Shown here: positions 51,693-61,495 of the stretch, one piece after another
Position numbering within the stretch: position 1 is the first letter of the stretch
How the letters are laid out: the number at the start of each line of letters is the position of its first letter
Assembly (NCBI RefSeq): GCF_019351405.1
Contig: NZ_JAHWZX010000002.1
Span: forward strand, 186,001 to 250,000
Length of the DNA stretch: 64,000 bases
Reading direction: 5' to 3'
DNA from: Stakelama flava
Lineage (GTDB): Bacteria; Pseudomonadota; Alphaproteobacteria; Sphingomonadales; Sphingomonadaceae
The notes under the pieces: model-generated
What the model saw: the letters and a program-made list of their open reading frames with translations, nothing else
Database searches by the model: none
Told to the model about the DNA's origin: nothing
Translations under genes and position numbers: made by a program

Positions 51693-53006
51693 CTATTGTC
51701 GGTTGAGCGATTCAATTGCCCGAGCCAATGTGCGTTCGAAAACGCCCTGACGATAGCGCTTGCGATAGTCGATCGGTGCGTTTGCCACCTCGGGCAGCGG
51801 CTCAATCGGGTCGAACGTGGTGGTGGGCACGGTGGCTGCGCCATTCTGCCCCGCCCGCTGGATCAGCAAGGTCAGTTCGTTAACGTGCATCAGGAAATCG
51901 GGCGTCAGCGGTTGCGGCCGGCCTGCCCCGATCGCCCGCGCCATTTCGGCAATGCCAAGAAATTTGTCCTGGGCGTAGATTTCGCGGCGACGGATCGCGC
52001 TGACAAGCCGCTGCTTGGCGCTGAGACGCGTGCCGCGTTCAGCCTCGACCGAATGGCTCTTCCATTGACGCAGTAATTTGAGCTGCTGCCCGCCGATGCC
52101 GAAGCGGCGTCCGATCAGCGGCTGTTCGCGCACGGTATAGGCCTTTCGCGCGTTCAGGCTGACCGTCGAAAAGCGTTCGAGAAAAACCGGGGACTGATAG
52201 TGACGATAGCTGTCGCCCGTAAGTTCGCCCTCTTCGCCGATGATCCGCATGCGATGGTCGCGCGGCGCGACGAAGCTGCACGTAACTCGCGCGGCGACCC
52301 CATTTGCGAAATTCAGGCAAGCGACCGAAAAGTCGGGCGTATCGGCAGGATCGAGCGGAGCGTCCATCTTGTGCTCGACCAAAGATTTCGAAAAGGCGGT
52401 GACCGATGTCGCCGGTCCGAACATCGCGCATATCCAGACCAGATGATAGCCGACATGTTCGAAGGTGCACCCTTCCTGCAATTCCTCCACCAGCGGCCAG
52501 GGGGCGCCGGTCGGGCTGCGCACATTTTCGGTGTTCATCAAATGAACGGGGTTGTCGTCCAGTTCGGCATAGACAAGCACGGGCTTTCCGATCGCGCCAT
52601 CGCGAACCGCCTTCCACATCGTGCTGACCGAATCCGAAAAGACATTGCAAGGCGCGCCGGTGAAAACCAGTCCGTTGCGTTTCGCCAGCGCGAACAGCTC
52701 GCGCGACTGATCGACCTCGGTCGTTATCGGCTTTTCGGAATAGACGTGCTTGCCTGCTTCCAACGCGCGTTTCGTCACCCCGTAATGCGCATGGATATTG
52801 GTCAGGTTGACCACGATCTCCACCTGCGGATCGGCCAACAGGCTGTCATAATCGGAATAGACCGAAAGATCGTAATGGCTTCCCACCTTTGCCGCGCGTT
52901 CGCCATCGATATCGAAAATGCCGCAGATTTCGATCTCCGGATGCGCCCATCGTGTGCGCATATAAATGTCGAAAACGAACCCGGTGCCGACGAATGCGAT
53001 CCGCAT
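51693..53006 (-). CDS. Gfo/Idh/MocA-family oxidoreductase
   Basis: A 437-residue NAD(P)-dependent sugar oxidoreductase. Rossmann start MRIAFVGTGFVFDIYMRTRW, then VVNLTNIHAHYGVTKRALEAGKHVYSEKPIT, where EKP is the conserved catalytic block. The C-terminal domain has TFEHVGYHLVWICAMFGP. Its ATG follows GGAGTTAC. It probably acts on a sugar nucleotide or sugar in the polysaccharide pathway. Located between the two PL5-type genes. Confidence 0.88.
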   Translation of the reverse strand: MRIAFVGTGFVFDIYMRTRWAHPEIEICGIFDIDGERAAKVGSHYDLSVYSDYDSLLADPQVEIVVNLTNIHAHYGVTKRALEAGKHVYSEKPITTEVDQSRELFALAKRNGLVFTGAPCNVFSDSVSTMWKAVRDGAIGKPVLVYAELDDNPVHLMNTENVRSPTGAPWPLVEELQEGCTFEHVGYHLVWICAMFGPATSVTAFSKSLVEHKMDAPLDPADTPDFSVACLNFANGVAARVTCSFVAPRDHRMRIIGEEGELTGDSYRHYQSPVFLERFSTVSLNARKAYTVREQPLIGRRFGIGGQQLKLLRQWKSHSVEAERGTRLSAKQRLVSAIRRREIYAQDKFLGIAEMARAIGAGRPQPLTPDFLMHVNELTLLIQRAGQNGAATVPTTTFDPIEPLPEVANAPIDYRKRYRQGVFERTLARAIESLNRQ

Positions 53007-53085
53007 GGCTGTAACTCCTTTATTCAAGCCGGCTTGGCACCATCATGCCTGACTTGCCAGTTGTATCGAGATGCGCGCGCCACCC

Positions 53086-54159
53086 TTAAGGGAGGCTGCG
53101 AGCGAGCATGGTAAGGTCTCCGCCCAATTCATCGTCACGCAGCGGCCGTCCCTTCAAAATCATGGCCTCCGCCGGGGATCTCCCCGGGAAACGCCGTACA
53201 TAAAATTCCATCCAGGCAACATTTTGCCGGCCGACAGCAGTCGTTGCGTTGAAAGGCTCCTGTTGCACACCGGCAAGCTCGGCGATGCGGGAAGGAGACA
53301 GCAACGATTGCGTTGCGAAGCGAACCAGCCGATGGAGGGCTCCATCCTGTTCGGCGTAAAGATCCACGCCATTCGCGTCGGCAATGGCCGCAGTCATGAC
53401 GAGCGGGGCGGCAGCATAAAGATGATAATGCCGGGCGCGTCGGCCACGCGTCAATTCGGCCGGGAGAGCGCCGCGCTGGGTAATCTGGGCCAGACCGATC
53501 CGGGCCGATGCGAGTCCCCAATCGGCCAGCGATTTGGTGCCGGTGTCCATCGCCACCGCACTTGCGGCCAACCCCGCCCAATAGCGATGGTTGTTGCGCC
53601 CGGTCACGTTTTTCAGACCGTTGAAATGGTGCTGCATGTCGCGCGCCATGCCGTTCAACCAAGCATCGATTACAGGTTGTGGTGCATCCTTTTCTACTTT
53701 CAGGTTGCGTACCTGCGCATAAGCAAGCGCCCACCCGGCAAGGTTAACGCTGCGTACGAATTGCGATTCATGCTCCGCCATGGTGCGCATCGCGCCCGCC
53801 TTCGCCCAGATGTCCAGCCAGACAAGCGCGCAGCCGCCCGCCTTCACATCTTTGCCGCCACTTTTGACATAGTGATTGGCGAAATGCGCCACGTCGGTGG
53901 TGAATTTCTGAATCGGCGCCAGCGTTTGCTCGCGCGCTTTTGCTTGCTTGGGATCAATCTTTGAATAACTCTTGTCGCCAGTCACATACATTGATTGCGT
54001 GGCGAGCCGTTTTATCGGCGCCGGCGGTGCCGGACAATCAGGCAGACCGGCTATCGTTGCACGCGGCTGTGCGAACAGCGCGTTGGCGGCCGAAGCCGGT
54101 GCTGACAGCATCGAACCGGCAGCACCCAGCAGAAGACAAAAGCTAGTGGCGATGCGCAT
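53086..54159 (-). CDS. Alginate lyase-like (PL5-type) exported protein, second copy
   Basis: A 357-residue protein with a Sec signal (MRIATSFCLLLGAAGSMLSA, cleaved near ASA-AN). Same motif order as the protein at 50224: SMYVTGDKSYSKIDPKQ, EHESQFVRSVNLAGWALAYAQVRNL, GRNNHRYWAGLAASAVAMDTG, RARHYHLYAAAPLVMTAA, and a matching C-terminus GGDLTMLARSLP. The two are clear paralogs. Unlike the first it lacks a lipobox, so it would be soluble in the periplasm. Overlaps the polymerase gene by 17 bases. Confidence 0.87.
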   Translation of the reverse strand: MRIATSFCLLLGAAGSMLSAPASAANALFAQPRATIAGLPDCPAPPAPIKRLATQSMYVTGDKSYSKIDPKQAKAREQTLAPIQKFTTDVAHFANHYVKSGGKDVKAGGCALVWLDIWAKAGAMRTMAEHESQFVRSVNLAGWALAYAQVRNLKVEKDAPQPVIDAWLNGMARDMQHHFNGLKNVTGRNNHRYWAGLAASAVAMDTGTKSLADWGLASARIGLAQITQRGALPAELTRGRRARHYHLYAAAPLVMTAAIADANGVDLYAEQDGALHRLVRFATQSLLSPSRIAELAGVQQEPFNATTAVGRQNVAWMEFYVRRFPGRSPAEAMILKGRPLRDDELGGDLTMLARSLP

Positions 54160-55453
54160 GTCGGGAAAATACGCGTCGTAACTGATCCCGGTCACCGGGA
54201 CGGACCATCAGCATTCCAGCCAGCATCACATTGTAGAAATTGACGATAGGAACAAGAAAGGATCCGTTGAGAAAAAGATACTGGATCACCACCATCCATG
54301 AAATGATAAAGGGTATTCCCCTGCCAAACAGACAATAGATGAGAAATGCCCAAAACAAGGCATAGACGAATATGCCATATTCAACGATCACTTTCGAAAT
54401 TGGCGTCCACATGATATTTATTCGGTTCGGCATCTGTCCCGGACCGATACCGATCAGTGTTTCGCGTATCGGCCCGGAAAATACTTCGCCGACGCGTTCG
54501 AACTGAGCGTTAAAGCGCTGGTTGGCGCTTGCGCCTTTCTCACCGAACTCGGCAGTTCGTTTTTCGACATTTTGCACCAGGCCGACCTGAATCGCCGCCA
54601 CCGCAACGACGGGGAGAGAAATCAGGATCAGGGGCAGCATCCGTACCCGTAGGTGGAACAGCAACACCGGCACACAGAGCAGCGCCAACATCATGCCCGT
54701 CCCGCCAAACGTAAAGACCAGACCCACCCCGTAGATAAGCAAATTTTTGAATCGCTGAAAAAATGCCGCTTCTATTATGAGAGCGAAAGCGATGAATTGC
54801 GATACGAACGAAGTTTCCAGAAAGAAATAGGCATTGGGCTTGTTGAAACGCGAACCCCATTCCAAAGGCTGAATGTAAATATAGTCAAAAAACAGAAAGT
54901 TTTTCGGAATAATATTCTCAATATTCGGCATATGCTGACCGGCGAATTGCACAGCCCAGTCTATAATGACGAGAGCAACAGCCACGATCGCGAATATCTG
55001 GATTGCTTCGAAATATTTTCGCAGCGTTTCATCGCGAACCGGAACCAGAAATATGTAAGTCGCGTAGATTGCAAGAACGTAAATCAGCGAAGGGAAAGAA
55101 AAATTCGGATTTGGCTGGAGCATTGCTGTAATAAGGCACGCCATACCAAATAATAGAAATATAAATAGCTTTCCGATACTAACCTTTAACCTGCCCGCAA
55201 TCATCAAGAGGGCGATCACCGCATATTGAATCACCAAAACGAATTGCACCGAAACTTTACCGGGGCTAAGCGGCAGTCCGATTTTCATCGTCAATACGGC
55301 AATGGCGAAGGAAATGGTCAGTGTACGAAGGACGAACCGTTCGGATTTTTCCTCGGCACTGAGCGGTGGTCGATCGGCCGCACGCGGCCTGAAAACACGA
55401 CGGCGCGCCAGTCGCACCTCCGGCTCCGCCATTTCACGACTATCCACGGCCAT
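54143..55453 (-). CDS. O-antigen/EPS polymerase-like membrane protein (Wzy-type)
   Basis: A protein of about 436 residues with roughly ten to twelve membrane helices, a soluble N-terminal basic part (EVRLARRRVFRPRAADRP), and a large periplasmic loop (LEWGSRFNKPNAYFFLETSFVSQF). RFNAQFERVGEVFSGPIRETLIGIGPGQMP matches the polymerase/ligase loop with a conserved acidic arginine-rich motif. The ATG of MAVDSREM is chosen; a start 15 codons upstream also exists. Functions with the flippase to build the chain. Confidence 0.78.
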   Translation of the reverse strand: MAVDSREMAEPEVRLARRRVFRPRAADRPPLSAEEKSERFVLRTLTISFAIAVLTMKIGLPLSPGKVSVQFVLVIQYAVIALLMIAGRLKVSIGKLFIFLLFGMACLITAMLQPNPNFSFPSLIYVLAIYATYIFLVPVRDETLRKYFEAIQIFAIVAVALVIIDWAVQFAGQHMPNIENIIPKNFLFFDYIYIQPLEWGSRFNKPNAYFFLETSFVSQFIAFALIIEAAFFQRFKNLLIYGVGLVFTFGGTGMMLALLCVPVLLFHLRVRMLPLILISLPVVAVAAIQVGLVQNVEKRTAEFGEKGASANQRFNAQFERVGEVFSGPIRETLIGIGPGQMPNRINIMWTPISKVIVEYGIFVYALFWAFLIYCLFGRGIPFIISWMVVIQYLFLNGSFLVPIVNFYNVMLAGMLMVRPGDRDQLRRVFSRHAHRH

Positions 55454-56642
55454 TGACCCGTACAGGAATGCCGATCGAGGGGTTCCCCGGTCGTTCAACG
55501 AATTGATCTGCGCGAAGGGAGATAAACCGCGCTCCGAAAAATTTCAGCAAAGGACGCTCCAAAAAACGATGCACCGCAATTCCCAGTGCGACGATAACGA
55601 TGATCGCAATGGGGCTACCGGCTGCAATCAAACTGATATTTTTCCACTGTCTCGTGAAAAGCGCCAGAGCATGAATAATCAGATTATGGGTTAGATAAAT
55701 CATGAAGGAGGCGTCGCCGATTGCTATTATCACGCGGGTCAGCCGTCCGTGCCATTGCCCTTCATCAATTCCCAGATTTATCACGCCGAGCAGGAGCAGG
55801 GCGGACGCAACACCATAACCGATAACGCGCAAAAGTCCGAACATGCCCTGCGCGACCACGTCAACTTCGCGAGAAAAACCCATCATGGGCGTCACGACAA
55901 TGCTGGTGGCCAAAAACGCGGCAAAAGCCAGCGCGGTCAGCGGCCAACCGCGATTCACACGCCATAGCGCGTTGAACCGATAGGCCACAATGCCGAGTGC
56001 GAACTGAAAACTGTAAAGCGAAAATATTTTCCAGTCCCAGGCGATTGCATCGGTATCCGCAATTACATGCAATCCAACTGCCGTCCCGAAAATCGCCATC
56101 AATATCCTTGCCGACCATCCCTTTGCGCCGATCAACAGCAACAGGGCGATTAGCGCGTAAAATTGAAGTTCGTGTTCAAGCGTCCACCCCACCCCCAGCA
56201 CAGGCCGCTCCGGCTGGGGCAGCAGAAAGAGGGAATTTACGAAAAATCGAGTTGTATCGTTGCCCCGGACGGGAATGATTTCGGGGAATACCACCCATAA
56301 GGCGATGAGCAGCGCGGTCACCATCCAGTAAAAGGGCAGGATTCGAAACAGTCGCTTAAGAACAAATTGCCGTACGCAAACATCATCGCGCCGGGTGACA
56401 TGGGTGATGATGAAACCGCTGATGACAAAGAACAGATCTACGCCCGCATAACCGAAATACAACGGCGCAGGGATGGTCCGGCGCACACCGGCGGGGTCGG
56501 GAAACAGCGCCGTCAGGTGATAAGAAACGACCATCAAAACGGCCAGCGCCCGCAGGCATTGAACAGAGTTCAGACGGCGTAGCGGCGGATTTTGACGGCG
56601 TTCAATCAGGCGCGCAAACCCCGTATGCAACGGCGCCCACAT
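55440..56642 (-). CDS. Acyltransferase 3-family membrane protein (OafA-like)
   Basis: A 400-residue protein with about ten membrane helices. N-terminal LNSVQCLRALAVLMVVSYHLTALFPD has the catalytic histidine motif; FGYAGVDLFFVISGFIITHV and RLFRILPFYWM are further hallmarks. It likely O-acetylates the polysaccharide. Three bases upstream of the next gene and overlapping the polymerase gene start, so cotranscribed. Confidence 0.88.
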   Translation of the reverse strand: MWAPLHTGFARLIERRQNPPLRRLNSVQCLRALAVLMVVSYHLTALFPDPAGVRRTIPAPLYFGYAGVDLFFVISGFIITHVTRRDDVCVRQFVLKRLFRILPFYWMVTALLIALWVVFPEIIPVRGNDTTRFFVNSLFLLPQPERPVLGVGWTLEHELQFYALIALLLLIGAKGWSARILMAIFGTAVGLHVIADTDAIAWDWKIFSLYSFQFALGIVAYRFNALWRVNRGWPLTALAFAAFLATSIVVTPMMGFSREVDVVAQGMFGLLRVIGYGVASALLLLGVINLGIDEGQWHGRLTRVIIAIGDASFMIYLTHNLIIHALALFTRQWKNISLIAAGSPIAIIVIVALGIAVHRFLERPLLKFFGARFISLRADQFVERPGNPSIGIPVRVNGRG

Positions 56643-56644
56643 TT

Positions 56645-57856
56645 TTATCGGCCACTTTGCGCGACGGAGTCGAAAATACGCCTGACGTCACCTGCATATT
56701 GAAAATGATCGTCCATGACCGACAGTGCGCGCTGCTTCACAGAGGCGTAGTGATCGCGCACTCCTCCCAGAAATCGGATGATCGCCGATGCGTCGGCAGG
56801 CACTGTCCAGCCAATCCCCAGTCGCTCCACATAATCGCCGGTCTCCGACCCTGTCTCGGCCAGATGCGGGACACCGAAATACCCTCCTTCATACAAACGA
56901 TTCGGCAGCAGCCAGCCGCCGCTGGCACCATGTTTGGAAAGATCAAAGTCCCAATTGAGATCGATTGTGCGATATACGTCGTAAAGTCCCGTTGGGAACC
57001 AATATTCCCCGGTGTAGGCGATGTTGGGTATACTTTCGAAGGTACGGGTGAAGGCTTCGGTAGAACAATAGGTGGCTTTGCCCGAAATCTGCACTGTCAG
57101 CCATGGCAACGCGCGCGCAATCTCAGCCAGCATTTCGGCCGATCGGGCGCAGCGCAACGCCCCGACCCAGCCGAGTACGAAACTATCCCGATCGGGTGCC
57201 AGACGCGCACGATCAGGCGAACGCCACGCGGCACACACGGCCGGATCGTCGGGCAAAAGGTCAAGATCCACCTTGTTTTCCACCAGCAGGCTGGGGCCGG
57301 CATAGCCCAGCATCGGTCCGAAATAATGTCGGACAAAACCCGGTGAAGTCACGACCAGCAGCGCACAGCGTCGGATCAGGGCACGTTCGGCCATGCGAAA
57401 TGCGCGCGCCTGGGGTGAATTTTTAAGCAGGATGCCTCGTACGTCGAATACGTCATAGACGATTGGGGCGTCGAACAGTCCGCGTGCGCGTGCCAAAAGC
57501 GCCAGCGCAAGCAGATCGAGATTGCGGGCAATGACCAGTTCCGTGCCGCGCAGCCTGTCTCGCGCCGCCATGATTTTCCCGAACGAACCGAGCATTACGC
57601 GCATCCGTTCCGCGTAATGGCCGTCGCGAAGCAGGCCCAAATCGACATTTTCCCATTCGGGTATATAGGCGCTGTTATATCGGGTACGGCGAAAGGTCAG
57701 CCCGACCAGATCGGTTAGTTCGCCAATTTGCCGCATTCGCCGTCGCACCGATGCATCGGCGGCATCGAAGCCGAAATAAGCGACCTTTCGCGGGATCCAG
57801 CCCTGCTCCTGATCAGCCATCATATCCTTGTGCGTACATACTTCCGGGCCCGTCAT
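56645..57856 (-). CDS. Glycosyltransferase, GT4-like
   Basis: A 403-residue GT-B-type protein. An N-terminal half with KVAYFGFDAADASVRRRMRQIGEL and a LVIARNLDLLALALLARARG segment, then DRDSFVLGWVGALRCARSAEMLAEIARALP, and a C-terminal nucleotide-binding block GGWLLPNRLYEGGYFGVPHL with Glu. Its start overlaps the flippase stop as ATGA. It probably adds one sugar of the repeat unit; the sugar cannot be told from sequence. Confidence 0.8.
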   Translation of the reverse strand: MTGPEVCTHKDMMADQEQGWIPRKVAYFGFDAADASVRRRMRQIGELTDLVGLTFRRTRYNSAYIPEWENVDLGLLRDGHYAERMRVMLGSFGKIMAARDRLRGTELVIARNLDLLALALLARARGLFDAPIVYDVFDVRGILLKNSPQARAFRMAERALIRRCALLVVTSPGFVRHYFGPMLGYAGPSLLVENKVDLDLLPDDPAVCAAWRSPDRARLAPDRDSFVLGWVGALRCARSAEMLAEIARALPWLTVQISGKATYCSTEAFTRTFESIPNIAYTGEYWFPTGLYDVYRTIDLNWDFDLSKHGASGGWLLPNRLYEGGYFGVPHLAETGSETGDYVERLGIGWTVPADASAIIRFLGGVRDHYASVKQRALSVMDDHFQYAGDVRRIFDSVAQSGR

Positions 57857-59232
57857 CCGCGCGCCCTTTCCAGCCTCGAGTCGGGCGTCGTCACACCAGC
57901 AGCCGAGACAGGCGTCGGATCAGCCGGTTGCCGACGGGTCCAGCGGCCGGCACAAATCATTTCCCCAATCCGCAGGTCGGCGAGATTGATGACATGCGTG
58001 ACAAGCAGCGCAAGGCATGCACCCATGAGACCGTAGGGAGAGGCGAACCAGAGGCTGAGCAACGCCACGCCCGCCGCGATCATGCGGGTGACCAGAAGAA
58101 TTTTGCTTTCCCGCAAGACGATCAGGAATGTCTCCGATGGCTGATTGAGGCACATCAGAAAAAAGGCGAGCGCGAGAACCCGGATTTCGTTGACGGCATG
58201 ATCATAGGTGTCGCCAAACGCAAAATGCAGAACTGGGCCGGCAAAGATGGCGAGCATGCCCAGATAACCGCCCGTCACCAATATCAACAGCCGCCTTGTG
58301 CGACCAACGGAATGGCGCAACCCGCGCAAACCGTCCTGCACAAGCGCGCGTGCTGCACGCGGCTTGTCAAGCGAATCAACGGCGGTAACCATGCTCATCG
58401 CCGGATTGGTGAGCGTGCGCGCCGCGGTATATGCGGCGGCGGCCGTGGCGCCGCCGAACATGCCAATCGCCACGACCACCGAACTGTTATACACCGCGTA
58501 AGGAAGGTTCGTGAGCGCCTGCCAAAAGGCGAAGCTACGATTGTTCCACCAGATTGCGATCCCTTCGATGACTTGCGGACGGCCGGGTGGGGCCGCGATC
58601 GTCGCCACCGCGCCACCGCCAAGTCCGGCCGCCACCCATGCAAGCGCCGCGACAGCAGGCGCTGTCGGCGTTCGCGTCACCAGATAGGCGATACCAAGCA
58701 ACAGCAGCATATACAGGGCGGAAGCCAGGGCAGCGGTGATCGGCAGCCGCCGCTGGTACAATATCCGCCGTCCGAATTCGAAGAACAGCAACGTCGGCGT
58801 GACCAGTACTGTATGTGCCAGACCCTGAACAAACCAGCGTGCTGAAGGCTGAGTCAGGAAATAACTCGCCAGCGCGCTTCCTCCGGCCAGAACTGCGGCG
58901 ATAACCGCCAGTGAAAGAAGATTTAGCCACCACCAACGCCGTTCGGCAGCGCGTTCGGCGTCCTCATCCCCGCCTGCATCCAGAATGAAGGGGAGGACAA
59001 TCGCGGTACGGTGCAACCCCAGGACGAAAAAGTGGATGCCGATCATCGTACCGATCGACGCGAACCCTTCATGGGTCAGATTGCGCGCCAGGATGATGTT
59101 CACCGCGACATTCGCGACGCCCTGAATACCCTGTTCGGCAAAGGAGGCCAGCCGGTTCTGCAGCTTTGCCAGATTCGCGCCGAACGGCAGTATTAGTACC
59201 GCCCTGCCGACCAGTTCATCGACGCTGCTCAT
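57853..59232 (-). CDS. Polysaccharide flippase, Wzx-like
   Basis: A 459-residue protein with about twelve hydrophobic segments and the MOP-type pattern FAEQGIQGVANVAVNIILARNLTHEGFASIG at the N-terminus; LTNPAMSMVTAVDSLDKPRAARAL matches inner repeats of RfbX-type transporters. It would flip lipid-linked oligosaccharide across the inner membrane. First gene of the minus-strand polysaccharide operon; the 164 bases upstream contain no gene. Confidence 0.82.
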   Translation of the reverse strand: MSSVDELVGRAVLILPFGANLAKLQNRLASFAEQGIQGVANVAVNIILARNLTHEGFASIGTMIGIHFFVLGLHRTAIVLPFILDAGGDEDAERAAERRWWWLNLLSLAVIAAVLAGGSALASYFLTQPSARWFVQGLAHTVLVTPTLLFFEFGRRILYQRRLPITAALASALYMLLLLGIAYLVTRTPTAPAVAALAWVAAGLGGGAVATIAAPPGRPQVIEGIAIWWNNRSFAFWQALTNLPYAVYNSSVVVAIGMFGGATAAAAYTAARTLTNPAMSMVTAVDSLDKPRAARALVQDGLRGLRHSVGRTRRLLILVTGGYLGMLAIFAGPVLHFAFGDTYDHAVNEIRVLALAFFLMCLNQPSETFLIVLRESKILLVTRMIAAGVALLSLWFASPYGLMGACLALLVTHVINLADLRIGEMICAGRWTRRQPADPTPVSAAGVTTPDSRLERARG

Positions 59233-59396
59233 GCGCTGTATCGACTCCGGCTTTGCGCGACACCCGAGCGGCGCTTAGCAGGTGCAACATAGCAATCGCA
59301 AGACTGCGCCAAGCAGCTCAGCCATGCAAAGATACGATCTGAAGAGTCAGATTGTGCCGGAATGGGGCGCGGATACGCACGCGCCCCTGACTTGGT

Positions 59397-60214
59397 TCAA
59401 CCCGGCAAGGTGTAGCCCGCGTCGTGTTCGAACGACCAATGGGCCTCGGTCAACGTTGCGCCATACACGGCAATCGTTTCGATCTGACCGCCGTCATGTA
59501 CGGTGAGATAATGCCCGTCCATTGTTGCGAACGCGTCTTCGCTATATCCAACCAGACGAATGCTGTCGCCGGCTTCGAAATCCATTATCCTGTCACCGGC
59601 CGCTTCGCCTGCACGAAAGACGAAGCTGTCATCCCCGCTGCTGCCGTACAGGGTATCGGCACCAGCACCCCCGTCGATCACGTCGCGGCCTCCTCCCGCC
59701 CAAAGGATATTGCTCCCCGAATTGCCGACCAGAATATTGTCGTGCATGTTGCCGACTCCTTTCAGATCAGCATCGCCTTCCAGCACCAGGTTTTCCAGAT
59801 TTGTTTGCAGCGTATAGTCGATCGAGCTTATGACCGTATCGGTGCCGCTGTCGGCCCATTCGATGATCTTGTCGCCCGCATTGTCGACGCGGAAAACATC
59901 GTCCCCTATGCCCCCGGCCATCGTGTCGGCCCCCGCGCCGCCATCCATGAAGTCATCGCCCCAGCCGCCGTCGAGCATGTCGTCCCCGGCGCCGCCATAC
60001 AGCGTATCGTTGCCCGACATGCCGGACGCGTAACCGCCAGCATCGTTCAGCGTGATCGTGTTGTCATGATAATTGCCGATCGCGTTACGCGCCACATCAC
60101 CCGCCACCACTAGGTTTTCGACATTGATGGGCAGCGTATAGTCGATCGAGCTTATGACCGTATCGGTGCCGCTGTCGGCCCATTCGATGATCTTGTCGCC
60201 CGCATTGTCGACTA
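59397..60214 (-). pseudogene. RTX-repeat C-terminal part separated by a frameshift
   Basis: The readable frame continues the exoprotein after a one-base deletion. It holds two blocks of about 100 residues that share VDNAGDKIIEWADSGTDTVI, with nonapeptide RTX motifs GGAGDDMLDGGWGDDFMDGG and GGAGADTLYGSSGDDSF for calcium binding. The C-terminus (GATLTEAHWSFEHDAGYTLPG) ends the gene. With the upstream part it would make an exoprotein of about 630 residues secreted by a type I route. Confidence 0.8.
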
Positions 60215-61300
60215 GAACAGGTCGTTGCCGTCGCCTCCCTGCATGATATCGGCACCATGGCCGCCATCGATGATGTCGTTGCCCCATCCACCCTTGATGA
60301 GGTTTACTCCGTCGTTACCGACCAGCACATTATCCAGCGCATTGCCGATCATATTCTGATCGTGACTGCCGGTGAGCGCCATCGCGACATCGCCGCTGTC
60401 CAACACCACTTCGCTAGCCACGGTGGTGCCGAACGCTTCGACAAAAGCCGCGCTGGCGGAGGGATATTGCCCTGAACTCAGCTTGCCCTGGAAGGCCGCG
60501 TCTGAATCCCAGTAATTCTGATACAGCATGTCATTGGTTTCGGCCCAGTCGGCGACCAGGCGGACGAATTCGGCGCTGTCGCTGTTCAGACCCCATTCGG
60601 CGATGGCGGTCGCCTTTCCGTGCTCGGCAGCGAAGTCCTGTTGCCATTGCAGGCCCCATTGTTCGGTAACGAACCAGCTAAACGCCCTCGTCGCATCGGT
60701 CGAATCCCACTGCGTATTGTAATAAAAGTCGATACCGACCACGTCGACATAATCATCCCCCGGATAAAAAGCCTCCGGATCGACGCCGGTATTGATGTTG
60801 GGCGTCCATTCGAAGACGAAACGATCCGACACATCTCGGAATTGATCAACGAATTGCTGATAGGCGCCGACATAGGATTCCGCGTCCCCCGCCGCCGACC
60901 ATGGGTTCCAGCCATCGGTATTCATTTCCCAGCCCAGCCGGATATAGATCGCGCCATCGTCCGGCGCTTCGGCAAGCATCTGTTCTGCCAGGGCTAGATA
61001 ATTGTCGTTATAGCTGCCGCTGGCCGCCTCGCTGAGCGACGCTCCCCAGGGGATCAGGCCGATCGACCACATTTTCGGTGTATCGACACTGGAAAGCTGG
61101 TCATCGATCCAGCTTACCGAATGGAGCCAGTCGCTCCAGCTCGATACCCCCTGATGCAGCTGAATGGCGTCCAGCGACGTACCCAGCCAGTCCTCTGCTG
61201 CGGCGACATCCGAGGCTTTGTTGCCGATATAAACGGACGTCGCCGTTCCGCCCGAATTAAAAAAATCGAGATCGAGGGAACTCGCCGAATAATCACTCAT
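60212..61300 (-). CDS. GH26-like endomannanase-type exoprotein, truncated by frameshift
   Basis: The 362-residue frame starts MSDYSASSLDLDFFN with GGAGCG ahead of the ATG. It contains the GH26 pair: acid/base Glu125 in IRLGWEMNTDG and nucleophile Glu235 in IAEWGLNSD, plus FEWTPNI and VVGIDFYYN. From about residue 315 RTX repeats begin (GNALDNVLVGNDGVNLIKGG, DIIDGGHGADIMQ), ending with a TAG after GGDGNDLF. Compared with the second repeat copy, one base is missing at 60213-60214. Without signal peptide, as usual for type I-exported RTX proteins. May degrade a surface polymer. Confidence 0.82.
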   Translation of the reverse strand: MSDYSASSLDLDFFNSGGTATSVYIGNKASDVAAAEDWLGTSLDAIQLHQGVSSWSDWLHSVSWIDDQLSSVDTPKMWSIGLIPWGASLSEAASGSYNDNYLALAEQMLAEAPDDGAIYIRLGWEMNTDGWNPWSAAGDAESYVGAYQQFVDQFRDVSDRFVFEWTPNINTGVDPEAFYPGDDYVDVVGIDFYYNTQWDSTDATRAFSWFVTEQWGLQWQQDFAAEHGKATAIAEWGLNSDSAEFVRLVADWAETNDMLYQNYWDSDAAFQGKLSSGQYPSASAAFVEAFGTTVASEVVLDSGDVAMALTGSHDQNMIGNALDNVLVGNDGVNLIKGGWGNDIIDGGHGADIMQGGDGNDLF

Positions 61301-61495
61301 TTTACGCTCCACCAGCTACGTCGTCTTGAGCGACGATAATGGTCGGCTGTTGGCGTCCGCCTAAAGTTCTTGATAAATCACCGATAAACCATCGCAGCGC
61401 GCGGCAATATCGGCGCAGCGATGCATTAGCGCTGTCCTACATTATCCCATTTGGTTATTCATAATCGAATCACGTTCCAAATAGGAGATTTTTCA

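Noticed and set aside
59364..59387. GGGGCGCG/CGCGCCCC hairpin after the RTX gene as a terminator
   Set aside because: Strong stem but no T-tract on the minus strand, so intrinsic termination is not supported.
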